Positions 6,403-12,816 of a DNA stretch of 13,910 bases are shown piece by piece. Each line of letters begins with the position of its first letter. Position 1 is the first letter of the stretch. The notes under the pieces were generated by a model. The model made no database searches, was not told the DNA's origin, and was given only the letters and a program-made list of their open reading frames with translations. The position numbers were made by a program, and so were the translations under genes. This stretch comes from Spirochaetaceae bacterium (GTDB taxonomy: Bacteria; Spirochaetota; Spirochaetia; Treponematales; Breznakiellaceae), in the NCBI GenBank assembly GCA_031278935.1, contig JAITJK010000231.1:1-13910 (forward strand), written 5' to 3'.

Positions 6403-7200
6403 ATGCTCAAGTATGTCGTGTTAGTTCTGGGGATATTGGGGGGTTCTTGCGCCGGCGTTCCGGCTTCAGCGCCGCAGCCCCTCCCCTCGACGCACGAGGA
6501 TTTTGGGTATCTCCTACCCGCTTCGAGCGAAAGTGGCGTCTTGATCTTCATCGGCGCCGCTGGAGTCCGCTTGAACCAGCAAGAAGCCATTGACCTCGCC
6601 CTAAAAGACGCCGCCCGGCGGGTGGCTTTTTTCCACCAGGTCGGCGGAACCGTGGTACACCAGGTGGAGATCGGAAGCGGTTTCTTAGATTACCATTCTG
6701 AGCAGCGTACGACCTTGGAATATGATGAGGAAGGGTATATAGCCTATCGAGAAGCCCTAGAATTCGATCCTCACCGGGATGTACGGATTGAACACCAGAC
6801 GGTCTTTGTTCGTACCCGGTATCGGACGTCTCAGCGCTTGTCCCTGGCCCACCAGTACGCCCGCACGGACCAACGCCCCCAGTGGGTGGATAATCCACCC
6901 AAGGAGCTTTCCGGTTTTCGGGCCGGCGTAGGATTCGCGGGCCCCCGTTTATACCACAAGGACACGGTGATTGCCTCCTATGAAAACGCGGTTTTTGCGA
7001 TTATTACCGCTATTTCCCATACGGTACGTTCCGAGATAGCAAGCGTCCAGGGTTCCGGGGGCGTTCTTGCGCCCTATTCTCAGATAAACCGCAATGAAGT
7101 CCGGGCTGCGGGCACCTTGCGGGGCTTTTACATCCTTGAAACCTGGACGGACCCGGCTACCAAGGCGGTTTGGACCTTGGCCATTGCCGAGGCCCCTTAA
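6403..7200 (+). CDS. Lipoprotein related to the LPP20-like protein upstream
   Basis: 265 residues. The signal peptide MLKYVVLVLGILGGSC has a lipobox-like end with Cys16 as the likely lipid site. There appear to be two related halves. Residues 47-80 (LIFIGAAGVRLNQQEAIDLALKDAARRVAFF) and residues 158-205 (PQWVDNPP, GVGFAGPRLYHKD, YENAVFAIITAISHTV) each show a glycine-rich strand followed by an alanine-rich helix, as in LPP20-like proteins. PQWVDNPP closely matches PDFVMNPP in the previous gene. Function is unknown; an envelope role is inferred. The ATG at 6403 is chosen because AAGGA stands seven bases before it. A GTG at 6358 lies inside the terminator and would bury the signal peptide. Confidence 0.7.
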   Translation: MLKYVVLVLGILGGSCAGVPASAPQPLPSTHEDFGYLLPASSESGVLIFIGAAGVRLNQQEAIDLALKDAARRVAFFHQVGGTVVHQVEIGSGFLDYHSEQRTTLEYDEEGYIAYREALEFDPHRDVRIEHQTVFVRTRYRTSQRLSLAHQYARTDQRPQWVDNPPKELSGFRAGVGFAGPRLYHKDTVIASYENAVFAIITAISHTVRSEIASVQGSGGVLAPYSQINRNEVRAAGTLRGFYILETWTDPATKAVWTLAIAEAP

Positions 7201-7281
7201 GGGTGGACGGGGATTCCGGTTTCGGAACAATATGCCCTTATGGTGAAACAGCCCTCCGGTTCTAGCCGCAGGTCCAACCAT

Positions 7282-7294
7282 GGGGTCAGACCCC
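7282..7294. repeat. GGGGTC-A-GACCCC palindrome
   Basis: A perfect six-base-arm palindrome in the 253-base gap before uxuA. Ten of its bases (GGGTCAGACC) recur on the opposite strand at 12552-12561 in another intergenic region. It might be a protein-binding site or the trace of a small repeat element. Confidence 0.4.
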
Positions 7295-7353
7295 TCAGTC
7301 TTTGCGAGGCACAAGAGAGCAGAAATATCCACTCACTGCATCCCCGACCCTGA

Positions 7354-7376
7354 ATTGCTGCGCTTCGTTCGTAATG
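7354..7376 (-). repeat. Degenerate GCGAAGCAAT-type intergenic repeat
   Basis: On the minus strand this reads CATTACGAACGAAGCGCAGC followed by AAT. It resembles ACGAGCGTAGTGAAGCAATC at 12644-12663 and TAGCGAGGCAATCT at 3886-3899. All are intergenic and diverged. Confidence 0.35.
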
Positions 7377-7441
7377 TGGGTAGGTTGCTTCGTAAGGGCA
7401 GCCAGGGGAAAACGGTACTTTCCTAAGTGGCGCCTTTTGCG

Positions 7442-7447
7442 TATACT
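7442..7447 (+). promoter_or_regulatory. Candidate -10 box of a near-leaderless uxuA transcript
   Basis: TATACT ends 6 bases before ATG 7454. With normal spacing the transcript would begin at or beside the start codon. No Shine-Dalgarno is present before any of the nearby starts (GTG 7427, ATG 7454, 7460, 7466). The -35 region (TTTCCT at 7419-7424) is weak. Confidence 0.35.
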
Positions 7448-7453
7448 TCTCCT

Positions 7454-8539
7454 ATGTACATGACAATGCGCTGGTTTGGAACCGGCTACGATGCGGTTAC
7501 CTTAGCACAGATCCGACAAGTCCCCGGCGTTAAGGGGGTGATTACCACCCTCTACGGCACCCAGCCGGGAGACGTATGGGAACGGGAAGCCATAGCGGCG
7601 ATGAAAGCCGAAGTGGAGGCTTCAGGTCTTACGATTGCGGGTATTGAAAGCGTCAATATCCACGACGCCATCAAGATCGGTGAAAGCGAGCGGGATACGT
7701 ATATTGACCACTATATCACCACCTTGAGCCGCTTGGGGGAAGCGGGGATACGGCTTATCTGCTATAACTTCATGGCGGTTTTTGATTGGACCCGTTCGGA
7801 CTTGGCCAAGCCCCGCAGTGATGGCAGCACCACCATGAGTTACGATCACCAGGTTATCGAGCCGATGGACCCAGAGGCCCTGTTCAAATCCATGCAGGCC
7901 CAATCCCAGGCCTATAACCTGGCCGGCTGGGAACCGGAGCGTTTAGTTCATATTAAACAGCTCTTTGCCCGTTATCAGGGGGTGGATGAGGAAAAGCTGT
8001 TCGCCAATCTCGTGTATTTCCTCAAGGCGATCCTACCGACTTGCGAAAAGTACGGCATCAAAATGGCCATACACCCGGATGACCCAGCTTGGCCGGTATT
8101 CGACCTTCCCCGGATTATAACCAACAAGGAACAGCTATTACGGCTTATGACCGCAGTGGATAATCCTTACAATGGGGTAACTTTCTGTACCGGCAGCCTA
8201 GGTACGAATCCGGCTAACGACCTTCCCGGTATTATCACTGCTCTCAAAGGCCGGATACACTTCGCCCACGTGCGGAATCTGTTACACACGGGCCATCGGC
8301 AGTTTGAGGAATGCGCTCATTTATCTTCCGACGGATCGATGGATATTTTTGCCATTATGAAGGCCCTTTACGATACGGGTTTTGATGGCCCTATCCGGCC
8401 GGATCACGGGCGAACTATCTGGGGGGAACGGGGTATGCCCGGTTACGGCCTCTACGACCGGGCCCTGGGGCTTTGTTATCTTAACGGCCTCTGGGAAGCC
8501 CTGGAGAAGCTAACCCCTCGGAGGGGAAGCAAGGCCTAA
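7454..8539 (+). CDS. uxuA: Mannonate dehydratase
   Basis: UxuA removes water from D-mannonate to give 2-dehydro-3-deoxy-D-gluconate in hexuronate breakdown; it is cytoplasmic and metal dependent. The 361-residue protein follows the family throughout. RWFGTGYDAVTLAQIRQ is at the N-terminus and CYNFMAVFDWTRSDL at about 103-117. The four expected metal ligands are H207 (HPDDP), C245 (FCTGSLG), H272 (HFAHVRN) and D317 (RPDHG). It is shorter than the roughly 394-residue E. coli enzyme, mainly because the segment after the YNFM region is shorter. Start choice is uncertain because no ribosome-binding site is visible; a longer GTG start at 7427 adds nine non-conserved residues. A reductase gene starts 5 bases after the stop and is probably translated from the same message. 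Confidence 0.93.
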   Translation: MYMTMRWFGTGYDAVTLAQIRQVPGVKGVITTLYGTQPGDVWEREAIAAMKAEVEASGLTIAGIESVNIHDAIKIGESERDTYIDHYITTLSRLGEAGIRLICYNFMAVFDWTRSDLAKPRSDGSTTMSYDHQVIEPMDPEALFKSMQAQSQAYNLAGWEPERLVHIKQLFARYQGVDEEKLFANLVYFLKAILPTCEKYGIKMAIHPDDPAWPVFDLPRIITNKEQLLRLMTAVDNPYNGVTFCTGSLGTNPANDLPGIITALKGRIHFAHVRNLLHTGHRQFEECAHLSSDGSMDIFAIMKALYDTGFDGPIRPDHGRTIWGERGMPGYGLYDRALGLCYLNGLWEALEKLTPRRGSKA

Positions 8540-8544
8540 GGCGC

Positions 8545-9177
8545 GTGGGAACGGAAGCTGGCCCTCAGGGCCTGGAACCCAAACACGCCCTGGTCGTAAC
8601 CGGTTCTCCGCGTCGGCGGGGAGTCATCGCGGAGCTCGTCGATTGTTTTGCCGCCCAATGGCGCGCGGAGATGCGTCCTGAAGACCCCCTGCGAATCATC
8701 TCCGCCTATGAAGCGGCGGTGAAACCCTGTATCTATTGCGGGTACTGCAAGCACACTCGGGGCTGTGTCTATGAAGATTTTCTTCCCCTGGACCAGGCTT
8801 TTCAGCAGGCGGATTTCTTGGTGGTGGCATCACCGGTGTTCTGTCTGGGATTCCCGGCTCCCTTGAAAGCTATTTTGGACCGTACCCAGCAGTATTATGA
8901 AGCCAAGTTTTCCCTGGGGATTAAGAACCCCATAGTCCGGCCTAAATACGCCTTGTTTCTGGTGGCCTTTGGTTCGCCGGATTCCCGGGGAGTCGCCATG
9001 ATGGAGGAACAGCTACGCTTGGTCTTTCATGTGCTCAACGCCCGGCTGAAACACACCATTATGGCCCGGCATACGGACAAAGTTCCCCCGGACCTGCCCA
9101 ATGTGAAAACAACCCTACAGGAAATCCTCCGGGACTTCGCCACCTGTCGTGGAGGCCCACCTGCTGTGGAGACGTAG
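8545..9177 (+). CDS. Iron-sulfur flavoprotein-like NAD(P)H-dependent FMN reductase family protein
   Basis: 210 residues with a flavodoxin-like fold. ALVVTGSPRRRGVIAELVD (15-33) is the FMN-phosphate loop. PCIYCGYCKHTRGC carries Cys62, Cys65, Cys68 and Cys74, spaced CX2CX2CX5C, the compact motif that holds a 4Fe-4S cluster in iron-sulfur flavoproteins. ADFLVVASPVFCLGFPAPLKAILDR (89-113) is the second flavin-binding part. The likely role is a redox reaction with FMN and perhaps a cluster; substrate unknown. The GTG start sits 5 bases after the uxuA stop with AAGG just before it, so translation is probably coupled. The C-terminal residues (CRGGPPAVET) come from two tandem copies of a dispersed DNA repeat and are unlikely to be part of the ancestral fold. 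Confidence 0.75.
   Translation: MGTEAGPQGLEPKHALVVTGSPRRRGVIAELVDCFAAQWRAEMRPEDPLRIISAYEAAVKPCIYCGYCKHTRGCVYEDFLPLDQAFQQADFLVVASPVFCLGFPAPLKAILDRTQQYYEAKFSLGIKNPIVRPKYALFLVAFGSPDSRGVAMMEEQLRLVFHVLNARLKHTIMARHTDKVPPDLPNVKTTLQEILRDFATCRGGPPAVET
9140..9177 (+). repeat. Tandem pair of the dispersed CCACCTGCYGTGGA repeat inside a gene end
   Basis: CCACCTGTCGTGGA (9140-9153), then GGC, then CCACCTGCTGTGGA (9157-9170), followed by GACGTAG, whose TAG is the stop codon of the reductase gene. The second copy has the 21-bp form shared with 4578-4598 and 12723-12743. Confidence 0.65.
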
Positions 9178-9237
9178 CCCCTGACTGGCCACATGGTAAG
9201 GTACGAGGTCGTATCTTGCTTCGGGTTTCTGCCGCTA

Positions 9238-9265
9238 CGCTCACCGCAGGTGCCTACGGTGAGCG
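9238..9265. repeat. 9-bp hairpin between converging genes
   Basis: CGCTCACCG (9238-9246) pairs perfectly with CGGTGAGCG (9257-9265) around a 10-base loop. It contains TCACCGCAGGTG, which recurs inverted at 12469-12480 at the end of the citrate synthase gene. There is no T tract on either strand, so it is a poor terminator, though its place between converging genes would suit one. Confidence 0.55.
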
Positions 9266-9284
9266 GGCGTATGGGCGGCATAGG

Positions 9285-9602
9285 TCATTCTTTCTCCCAG
9301 TTCAACTCTACATATCCTTTTACAAAAGACCTGCCGGATTCGATGACCCCGGTGCCAACGTGTCTATCATCCCGGTACACCTGGTAGCAATTAGGGCCGC
9401 CGTGGCCTATCCACAGGTTGCTTTGTTCAACCGGTTTAATGGTCAGCTGGTACTTCTGAAACTTGAAAGGTTGTTCGGGTTTGAATTCTCCCCACAATCG
9501 TCCGCCGCCACCGTGGTAGTTACCACCCCCCTTGTTCCAGTAGCTTATCTTGTAAAACCCGTCTACCAGGGGTTCTACCACAACTCGCGTAAATACTTCC
9601 AT
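9285..9602 (-). CDS. Small glycine- and aromatic-rich protein, family not recognised
   Basis: 105 residues, about 12 kDa, with no signal peptide and no membrane segment. It opens with a likely beta strand (EVFTRVVVEPLVDGFYKISYW). A glycine/histidine stretch follows (NKGGGNYHGGGG, 23-34), then alternating strands (KFQKYQLTIKPVEQSNLWIG) and a second glycine patch GHGGPNCYQVYRD (67-79). The high Trp/Tyr/Gly content suggests a compact all-beta protein. That it is real is shown by a perfect AAGGAGG (9611-9617) eight bases before the ATG and by a frame fully open on this strand. It lies 108 bases downstream of the transporter gene on the same strand and could share its transcript. I cannot assign a function. 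Confidence 0.7.
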   Translation of the reverse strand: MEVFTRVVVEPLVDGFYKISYWNKGGGNYHGGGGRLWGEFKPEQPFKFQKYQLTIKPVEQSNLWIGHGGPNCYQVYRDDRHVGTGVIESGRSFVKGYVELNWEKE

Positions 9603-9710
9603 CTGGGTTGCCTCCTTAGCAAGGATGTAATGCGATGCCTACACCTCATTTATAGGGTAATAGGATTAACCGATAGGATCCGTGTATAGTATCGGTGGGA
9701 ACCTATTCCG

Positions 9711-10832
9711 TTATCCTTTGTCATGTCCGCCGCCGGTGCAGTTGACTTGGATTTCCGCTTTCTTGGCTAGTACGGCCTTGCGGGAACCCAGGAGTATAGA
9801 AACCGGTTCCAGCATAGGGATGTTCTCACAGAGGATCTTCACGATCACCGTCATGGGCACCGCTAAAATGAGGCCCGCAAAACCCCAGAGCCAGCCCCAG
9901 ATCATCAGGGACAAAAGCACCGCAATCGGGGCGATCCCCAAATTATCCCCCATGATCTTCGGCTCCAAGATATTCCCGATGATCATGTTGATCCCCAGCA
10001 TAATCAGAACCGTAGCGATGATCGGGGCGGGGTCCGGCCAGAATTGCAGCAGCGCAAAAAGCCCAGCTCCGGCCCCGACGGCGATGCTGCCGATATTGGG
10101 GATAAAATTCAGCGCAAACTGAAGCAGCCCCCAGATTACCGCAAACTCAAGACCCGTAAGACTCAAGCCGATGGTAACCGCCATACCCGTGGCCAGGGAA
10201 ATGAAAAATTTCGCCGAAAGATAGCGGCTTATCTGGCGCACTACATCGGCAAGGATCTTCTTAAGCTGTCCGGATCGTTTATGCTCAAAGGCAAGATCGA
10301 TTTTATCCTTGAAAAAAGCCGTCTCCAAAAGTACAAAAGCCATGATCAAAACCACCATCAGGGCTTCCCGCAGCAAGGTAATAAGCCCGTTGGACAGGGA
10401 CAAGGTTATATCCCGGATTTTGCTTCGCACCCCCCACTGACTCCAGAGGTTGTCTAGAAAACTCAGCCGCTGGTCATAGGAAAACTCAAAAAAACCCGCA
10501 AGACTTACATAGATATCGGTTAAGCGCCGTTCGTAGCGGGGATACACCGCGACAATGGTCCTGGCGGAGGAAAAAAGGACCACCCCCACCAGATATAAGC
10601 CCAGAAGGATGATGCCGATGGCCAAAAAGATCGAAACAATCCGGGGTAGATACCACCGCTGTAGTAAGACAACCAAGGGATGTATGGCCATAGCTAAAAA
10701 TAGCGCCAACGTAACCGGCAAAATCACCGGGGCGGTAACCCTAAGCACCAGCCCCACGGCGGCGCAGGTCATAAATCCGAGAAAAAGTACCATACCTTTC
10801 CGAGAATTCACCGGCTCCACTTCGTCTTTCAT
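9711..10832 (-). CDS. AI-2E-family transporter (putative membrane permease)
   Basis: A 373-residue inner-membrane protein of the family that includes TqsA, YdiK and PerM. Members have been linked to autoinducer-2 export or to cation transport; the substrate here cannot be read from sequence. There are paired N-terminal membrane segments (about 14-50), a third at 63-90, a soluble stretch (about 92-145), and five or so segments in the C-terminal half. Family hallmarks are LNFIPNIGS (241-249) and IIGNILEPKIMG (284-295). I take the ATG at 10832 (MKDEVEPVNS), because the frame upstream to 11036 reads as non-protein sequence. However, AGGGG lies almost against this ATG, so ribosome binding is weak, and the later Met14 cannot be excluded. 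It diverges from citrate synthase across a 235-base shared control region. Confidence 0.85.
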   Translation of the reverse strand: MKDEVEPVNSRKGMVLFLGFMTCAAVGLVLRVTAPVILPVTLALFLAMAIHPLVVLLQRWYLPRIVSIFLAIGIILLGLYLVGVVLFSSARTIVAVYPRYERRLTDIYVSLAGFFEFSYDQRLSFLDNLWSQWGVRSKIRDITLSLSNGLITLLREALMVVLIMAFVLLETAFFKDKIDLAFEHKRSGQLKKILADVVRQISRYLSAKFFISLATGMAVTIGLSLTGLEFAVIWGLLQFALNFIPNIGSIAVGAGAGLFALLQFWPDPAPIIATVLIMLGINMIIGNILEPKIMGDNLGIAPIAVLLSLMIWGWLWGFAGLILAVPMTVIVKILCENIPMLEPVSILLGSRKAVLAKKAEIQVNCTGGGHDKG

Positions 10833-10907
10833 ACCCCTATGATACCATAGCCTCGGATAAAAATACACGCTAAGGCACCCTTTAAAAAGCCTGCTGGGAC
10901 GAGAGTG

Positions 10908-10957
10908 AGTATATTTATGCATAAACAGGGAAAAAATTGTATGATTTTTGCATAAAC
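10908..10957. promoter_or_regulatory. Divergent control region with two TTTATGCATAAA-like boxes
   Basis: TTTATGCATAAA at 10914-10925 is a perfect 12-bp palindrome. TTTTTGCATAAA at 10945-10956 is the same box with one change. The centres are 31 bases apart, about three helical turns. A minus-strand -10 (TATACT, 10908-10913) and a plus-strand -10 (TATGAT, 10940-10945) abut the boxes. A regulator binding both could control the transporter and citrate synthase together. The -35 boxes are poor. Confidence 0.4.
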
Positions 10958-11067
10958 CCTCTTGCGCCCCAGACCGCTTATGCGGTATAACCATACAAGC
11001 TCGTTCACCCCCGTTTAGGAGGGTACACGGGCCCAAATCAGTACGCTAACAGAGGAGAGGCGGGATC

Positions 11068-12480
11068 ATGATAGACAAACAGGACGAAATTCTACGGGGG
11101 TATATTACGGAATTGGGCGCGGATATCCGCTCCCATTATACGATTGATCCTGAGGAATTTGCCCATTATACCATTAAGCGGGGATTGCGGAATTCCGACG
11201 GTACCGGGGTCTTTGCGGGGGTAACGCGGATCGGCAGCGTCCAGGGGTATATGGTATCCGACGGGGAGCCCGCGCCCATGGAAGGCAAACTCTATTACCG
11301 GGGGATCGATCTCATGGACATTGTCCAGGCCCATCGAAGCGCTGGGACCTTTGGGTACGAAGAGGTGGCCTACCTCTTGCTTTTCGGTGAACTCCCCACC
11401 CAGAGGCAGTTAGAGCTCTATAACCGGATGCTTTCTGCGGCCCGTAAGCTCCCCGAGGGGTTTACGGAGGACGCGATTCTCAGCCTCCCCGGCGCGGACA
11501 TTATGAATAAGCTCACCCGCTGTATTCTGACCTTGTATAGTTTCGATTCCCGTTCGGATGACACCTCGGTGGAGAACGTGATCCGCCAGTCCATTGAACT
11601 CATCGGCCGGGTACCGGTGATCATCGCCAATGCCTACGCGGCGAAACGCCACTATTTTGATGGGGAATCCTTATTTATCCATGTGCCCCAAGAATCTCTT
11701 TCCCTGGCGGAAAACTTTCTGCACATACTACGGAAAGACAATCGCTATACCCAGGCGGAAGCCCGGCTCTTGGATTTCATGCTCATCATCCATGCTGAAC
11801 ACGGCGGGGGAAACAACTCGGCCTTTGCCTGTAGAACCCTTTCCTCCACCGGGACCGACACCTATGCGGCTCTGTCTGCGGCCATCGGTTCCCTCAAGGG
11901 TCCCCTGCACGGCGGAGCAAACATGAAGGTTATGGAGATGTTTACCCACATTCGGGAGCAGGTATCGGATATGCGGGACGCCGATGCGGTCTACGCCTAT
12001 CTTGAGCGGATTCTGAACAAAGAGGTTTTTGATCGTTCCGGGAAGCTCTACGGCCTGGGCCACGCGGTGTACACCAAATCAGACCCCCGGACCGTACTCT
12101 TGAAGCAATTCGTCCATTCTCTGGTGGAAGAGACGGCGTCTTTCCCGGCGGAAGGCCGTGGTGTGGGGAACCAGCCCCTTACGGCCTTGGGGGAAGACTT
12201 TGCCTTGATGCAAATCATTGAGGAGCAGGGAATCCGGGCCTTGCAGAAGCGGCTGCACAATCGCAAGGTGATCTGCGCGAATGTGGATATGTACTCAGGC
12301 CTGGTATACCGGACCTTGGGCATTCCTGAGGAGCTTTTTACCCCGATTTTTGCCGCAGCCCGTATGGCTGGCTGGTGCGCTCATCGTATGGAAGAGCTTA
12401 TCTCCGGTGAACGCATTATCCGCCCGGCCTACCGTGCGGTAACTCAACGGACCCCCTATGTTTCCTTACACCTGCGGTGA
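11068..12480 (+). CDS. gltA: Citrate synthase (long anaerobe-type, citrate/2-methylcitrate synthase family)
   Basis: This enzyme condenses acetyl-CoA and oxaloacetate to citrate, the entry to the oxidative branch that leads to 2-oxoglutarate and glutamate. At 470 residues it is longer than the roughly 430-residue E. coli enzyme and has the N-terminal extension and layout seen in citrate synthases of clostridia and other anaerobes. Key blocks are GKLYYRGIDLMDI (near 74-86), HAEHGGGNNSAFACR (242-256) and GPLHGGAN (278-285), which hold the catalytic histidines, and ANVDMYSG with Asp407 as the likely catalytic acid. GAGGAGAGG (11052-11060), seven bases before the ATG, fixes the start. No aconitase or isocitrate dehydrogenase gene is in view. 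Specificity for propionyl-CoA (methylcitrate) cannot be ruled out from sequence. Confidence 0.92.
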   Translation: MIDKQDEILRGYITELGADIRSHYTIDPEEFAHYTIKRGLRNSDGTGVFAGVTRIGSVQGYMVSDGEPAPMEGKLYYRGIDLMDIVQAHRSAGTFGYEEVAYLLLFGELPTQRQLELYNRMLSAARKLPEGFTEDAILSLPGADIMNKLTRCILTLYSFDSRSDDTSVENVIRQSIELIGRVPVIIANAYAAKRHYFDGESLFIHVPQESLSLAENFLHILRKDNRYTQAEARLLDFMLIIHAEHGGGNNSAFACRTLSSTGTDTYAALSAAIGSLKGPLHGGANMKVMEMFTHIREQVSDMRDADAVYAYLERILNKEVFDRSGKLYGLGHAVYTKSDPRTVLLKQFVHSLVEETASFPAEGRGVGNQPLTALGEDFALMQIIEEQGIRALQKRLHNRKVICANVDMYSGLVYRTLGIPEELFTPIFAAARMAGWCAHRMEELISGERIIRPAYRAVTQRTPYVSLHLR

Positions 12481-12523
12481 GCCTAGCGAGGGACCGTACA
12501 GGTGAGGGATCGGAGCGCACGGA

Positions 12524-12540
12524 GCGCTATAGCGCGGTTT
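12524..12540 (+). terminator. Weak terminator candidate after citrate synthase
   Basis: GCGC-TATA-GCGC (12524-12535) is a perfect palindrome followed by GGTTTT, 44 bases after the stop codon. The stem is short and the T run has only four bases, so termination here is uncertain. Confidence 0.3.
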
Positions 12541-12654
12541 TAGTTCTCGAAGGTCTGACCCTATATTGTAGGTGAGTTCGACGGGAAGGAAAAAGGTTCG
12601 CTCATTATGCGAATGAACGTTTATTGTTATGCATACCGTCAGTACGAGCGTAGT

Positions 12655-12694
12655 GAAGCAATCCCGTGCAGGTACCGCACGGATGGATTGCTTC
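12655..12694. repeat. 40-base composite hairpin
   Basis: GAAGCAATC (12655-12663) pairs with GATTGCTTC (12686-12694). Inside it CCGTGC (12664-12669) pairs with GCACGG (12677-12682) around a 7-base loop, leaving a 3-base bulge. The left arm extends into ACGAGCGTAGT, which resembles degraded copies at 3884-3899 and 7354-7376, so it may be the best-preserved member of an intergenic repeat family. Confidence 0.6.
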
Positions 12695-12722
12695 GTCCCC
12701 TAACTCCACGACTAGCCAGGAA

Positions 12723-12743
12723 CTATGCTTCCACGGCAGGTGG
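12723..12743 (-). repeat. 21-bp form of the dispersed repeat, outside any gene
   Basis: On the minus strand this is CCACCTGCCGTGGA followed by AGCATAG. It would encode PPAVEA-stop, as at the end of the GntR gene, but no credible gene runs into it here. This indicates that the DNA element, not the peptide, is the conserved unit. Confidence 0.65.
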
Positions 12744-12754
12744 TGAAAATCTTC

Positions 12755-12783
12755 TTGACACCCCAAGAGGCGCATAGTACCCT
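12755..12783 (+). promoter_or_regulatory. Candidate promoter of the TRAP dctP gene
   Basis: TTGACA (12755-12760) is a perfect -35 box. Seventeen bases later TACCCT (12778-12783) keeps only the T-A and final T of a -10 box. The strong -35 and weak -10 would suit a gene needing activation. The start codon is 34 bases further on. Confidence 0.45.
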
Positions 12784-12816
12784 AAGTGATTATTTAAGGA
12801 GGGTCTTATCAAGACT

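Larger units (their letters stand above)
12481..12816. other. Intergenic region with palindromes, repeats and the dctP promoter
   Basis: 336 bases with no supportable gene. In order: a GCGCTATAGCGC palindrome followed by GGTTTT (12524-12540, a weak terminator candidate for citrate synthase); GGTCTGACCC (12552-12561), shared with 7283-7292; TATGCATA (12628-12635), like the core of the boxes at 10914; the hairpin at 12655-12694; the 21-bp repeat at 12723-12743; and a TTGACA -35 box at 12755. No tRNA-like fold was seen. Confidence 0.7.

Noticed and set aside
6949..7332. 127-codon minus-strand frame over the end of the second lipoprotein gene
   Set aside because: Antisense to a real gene and lacking start signals; proline/arginine/glycine-rich as expected for a shadow.
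9216..9689. 157-codon plus-strand frame opposite the small 105-residue gene
   Set aside because: No Shine-Dalgarno and unconvincing composition; the minus-strand gene has a perfect ribosome-binding site.
10044..10842. Plus-strand frames of 137 and 95 codons
   Set aside because: They are antisense to the AI-2E-family transporter, which has clear family motifs.
10833..11036. N-terminal extension of the transporter to 11036
   Set aside because: The extra 68 residues are not membrane-like and cover the divergent control region; MKDEVEP at 10832 is the natural start.
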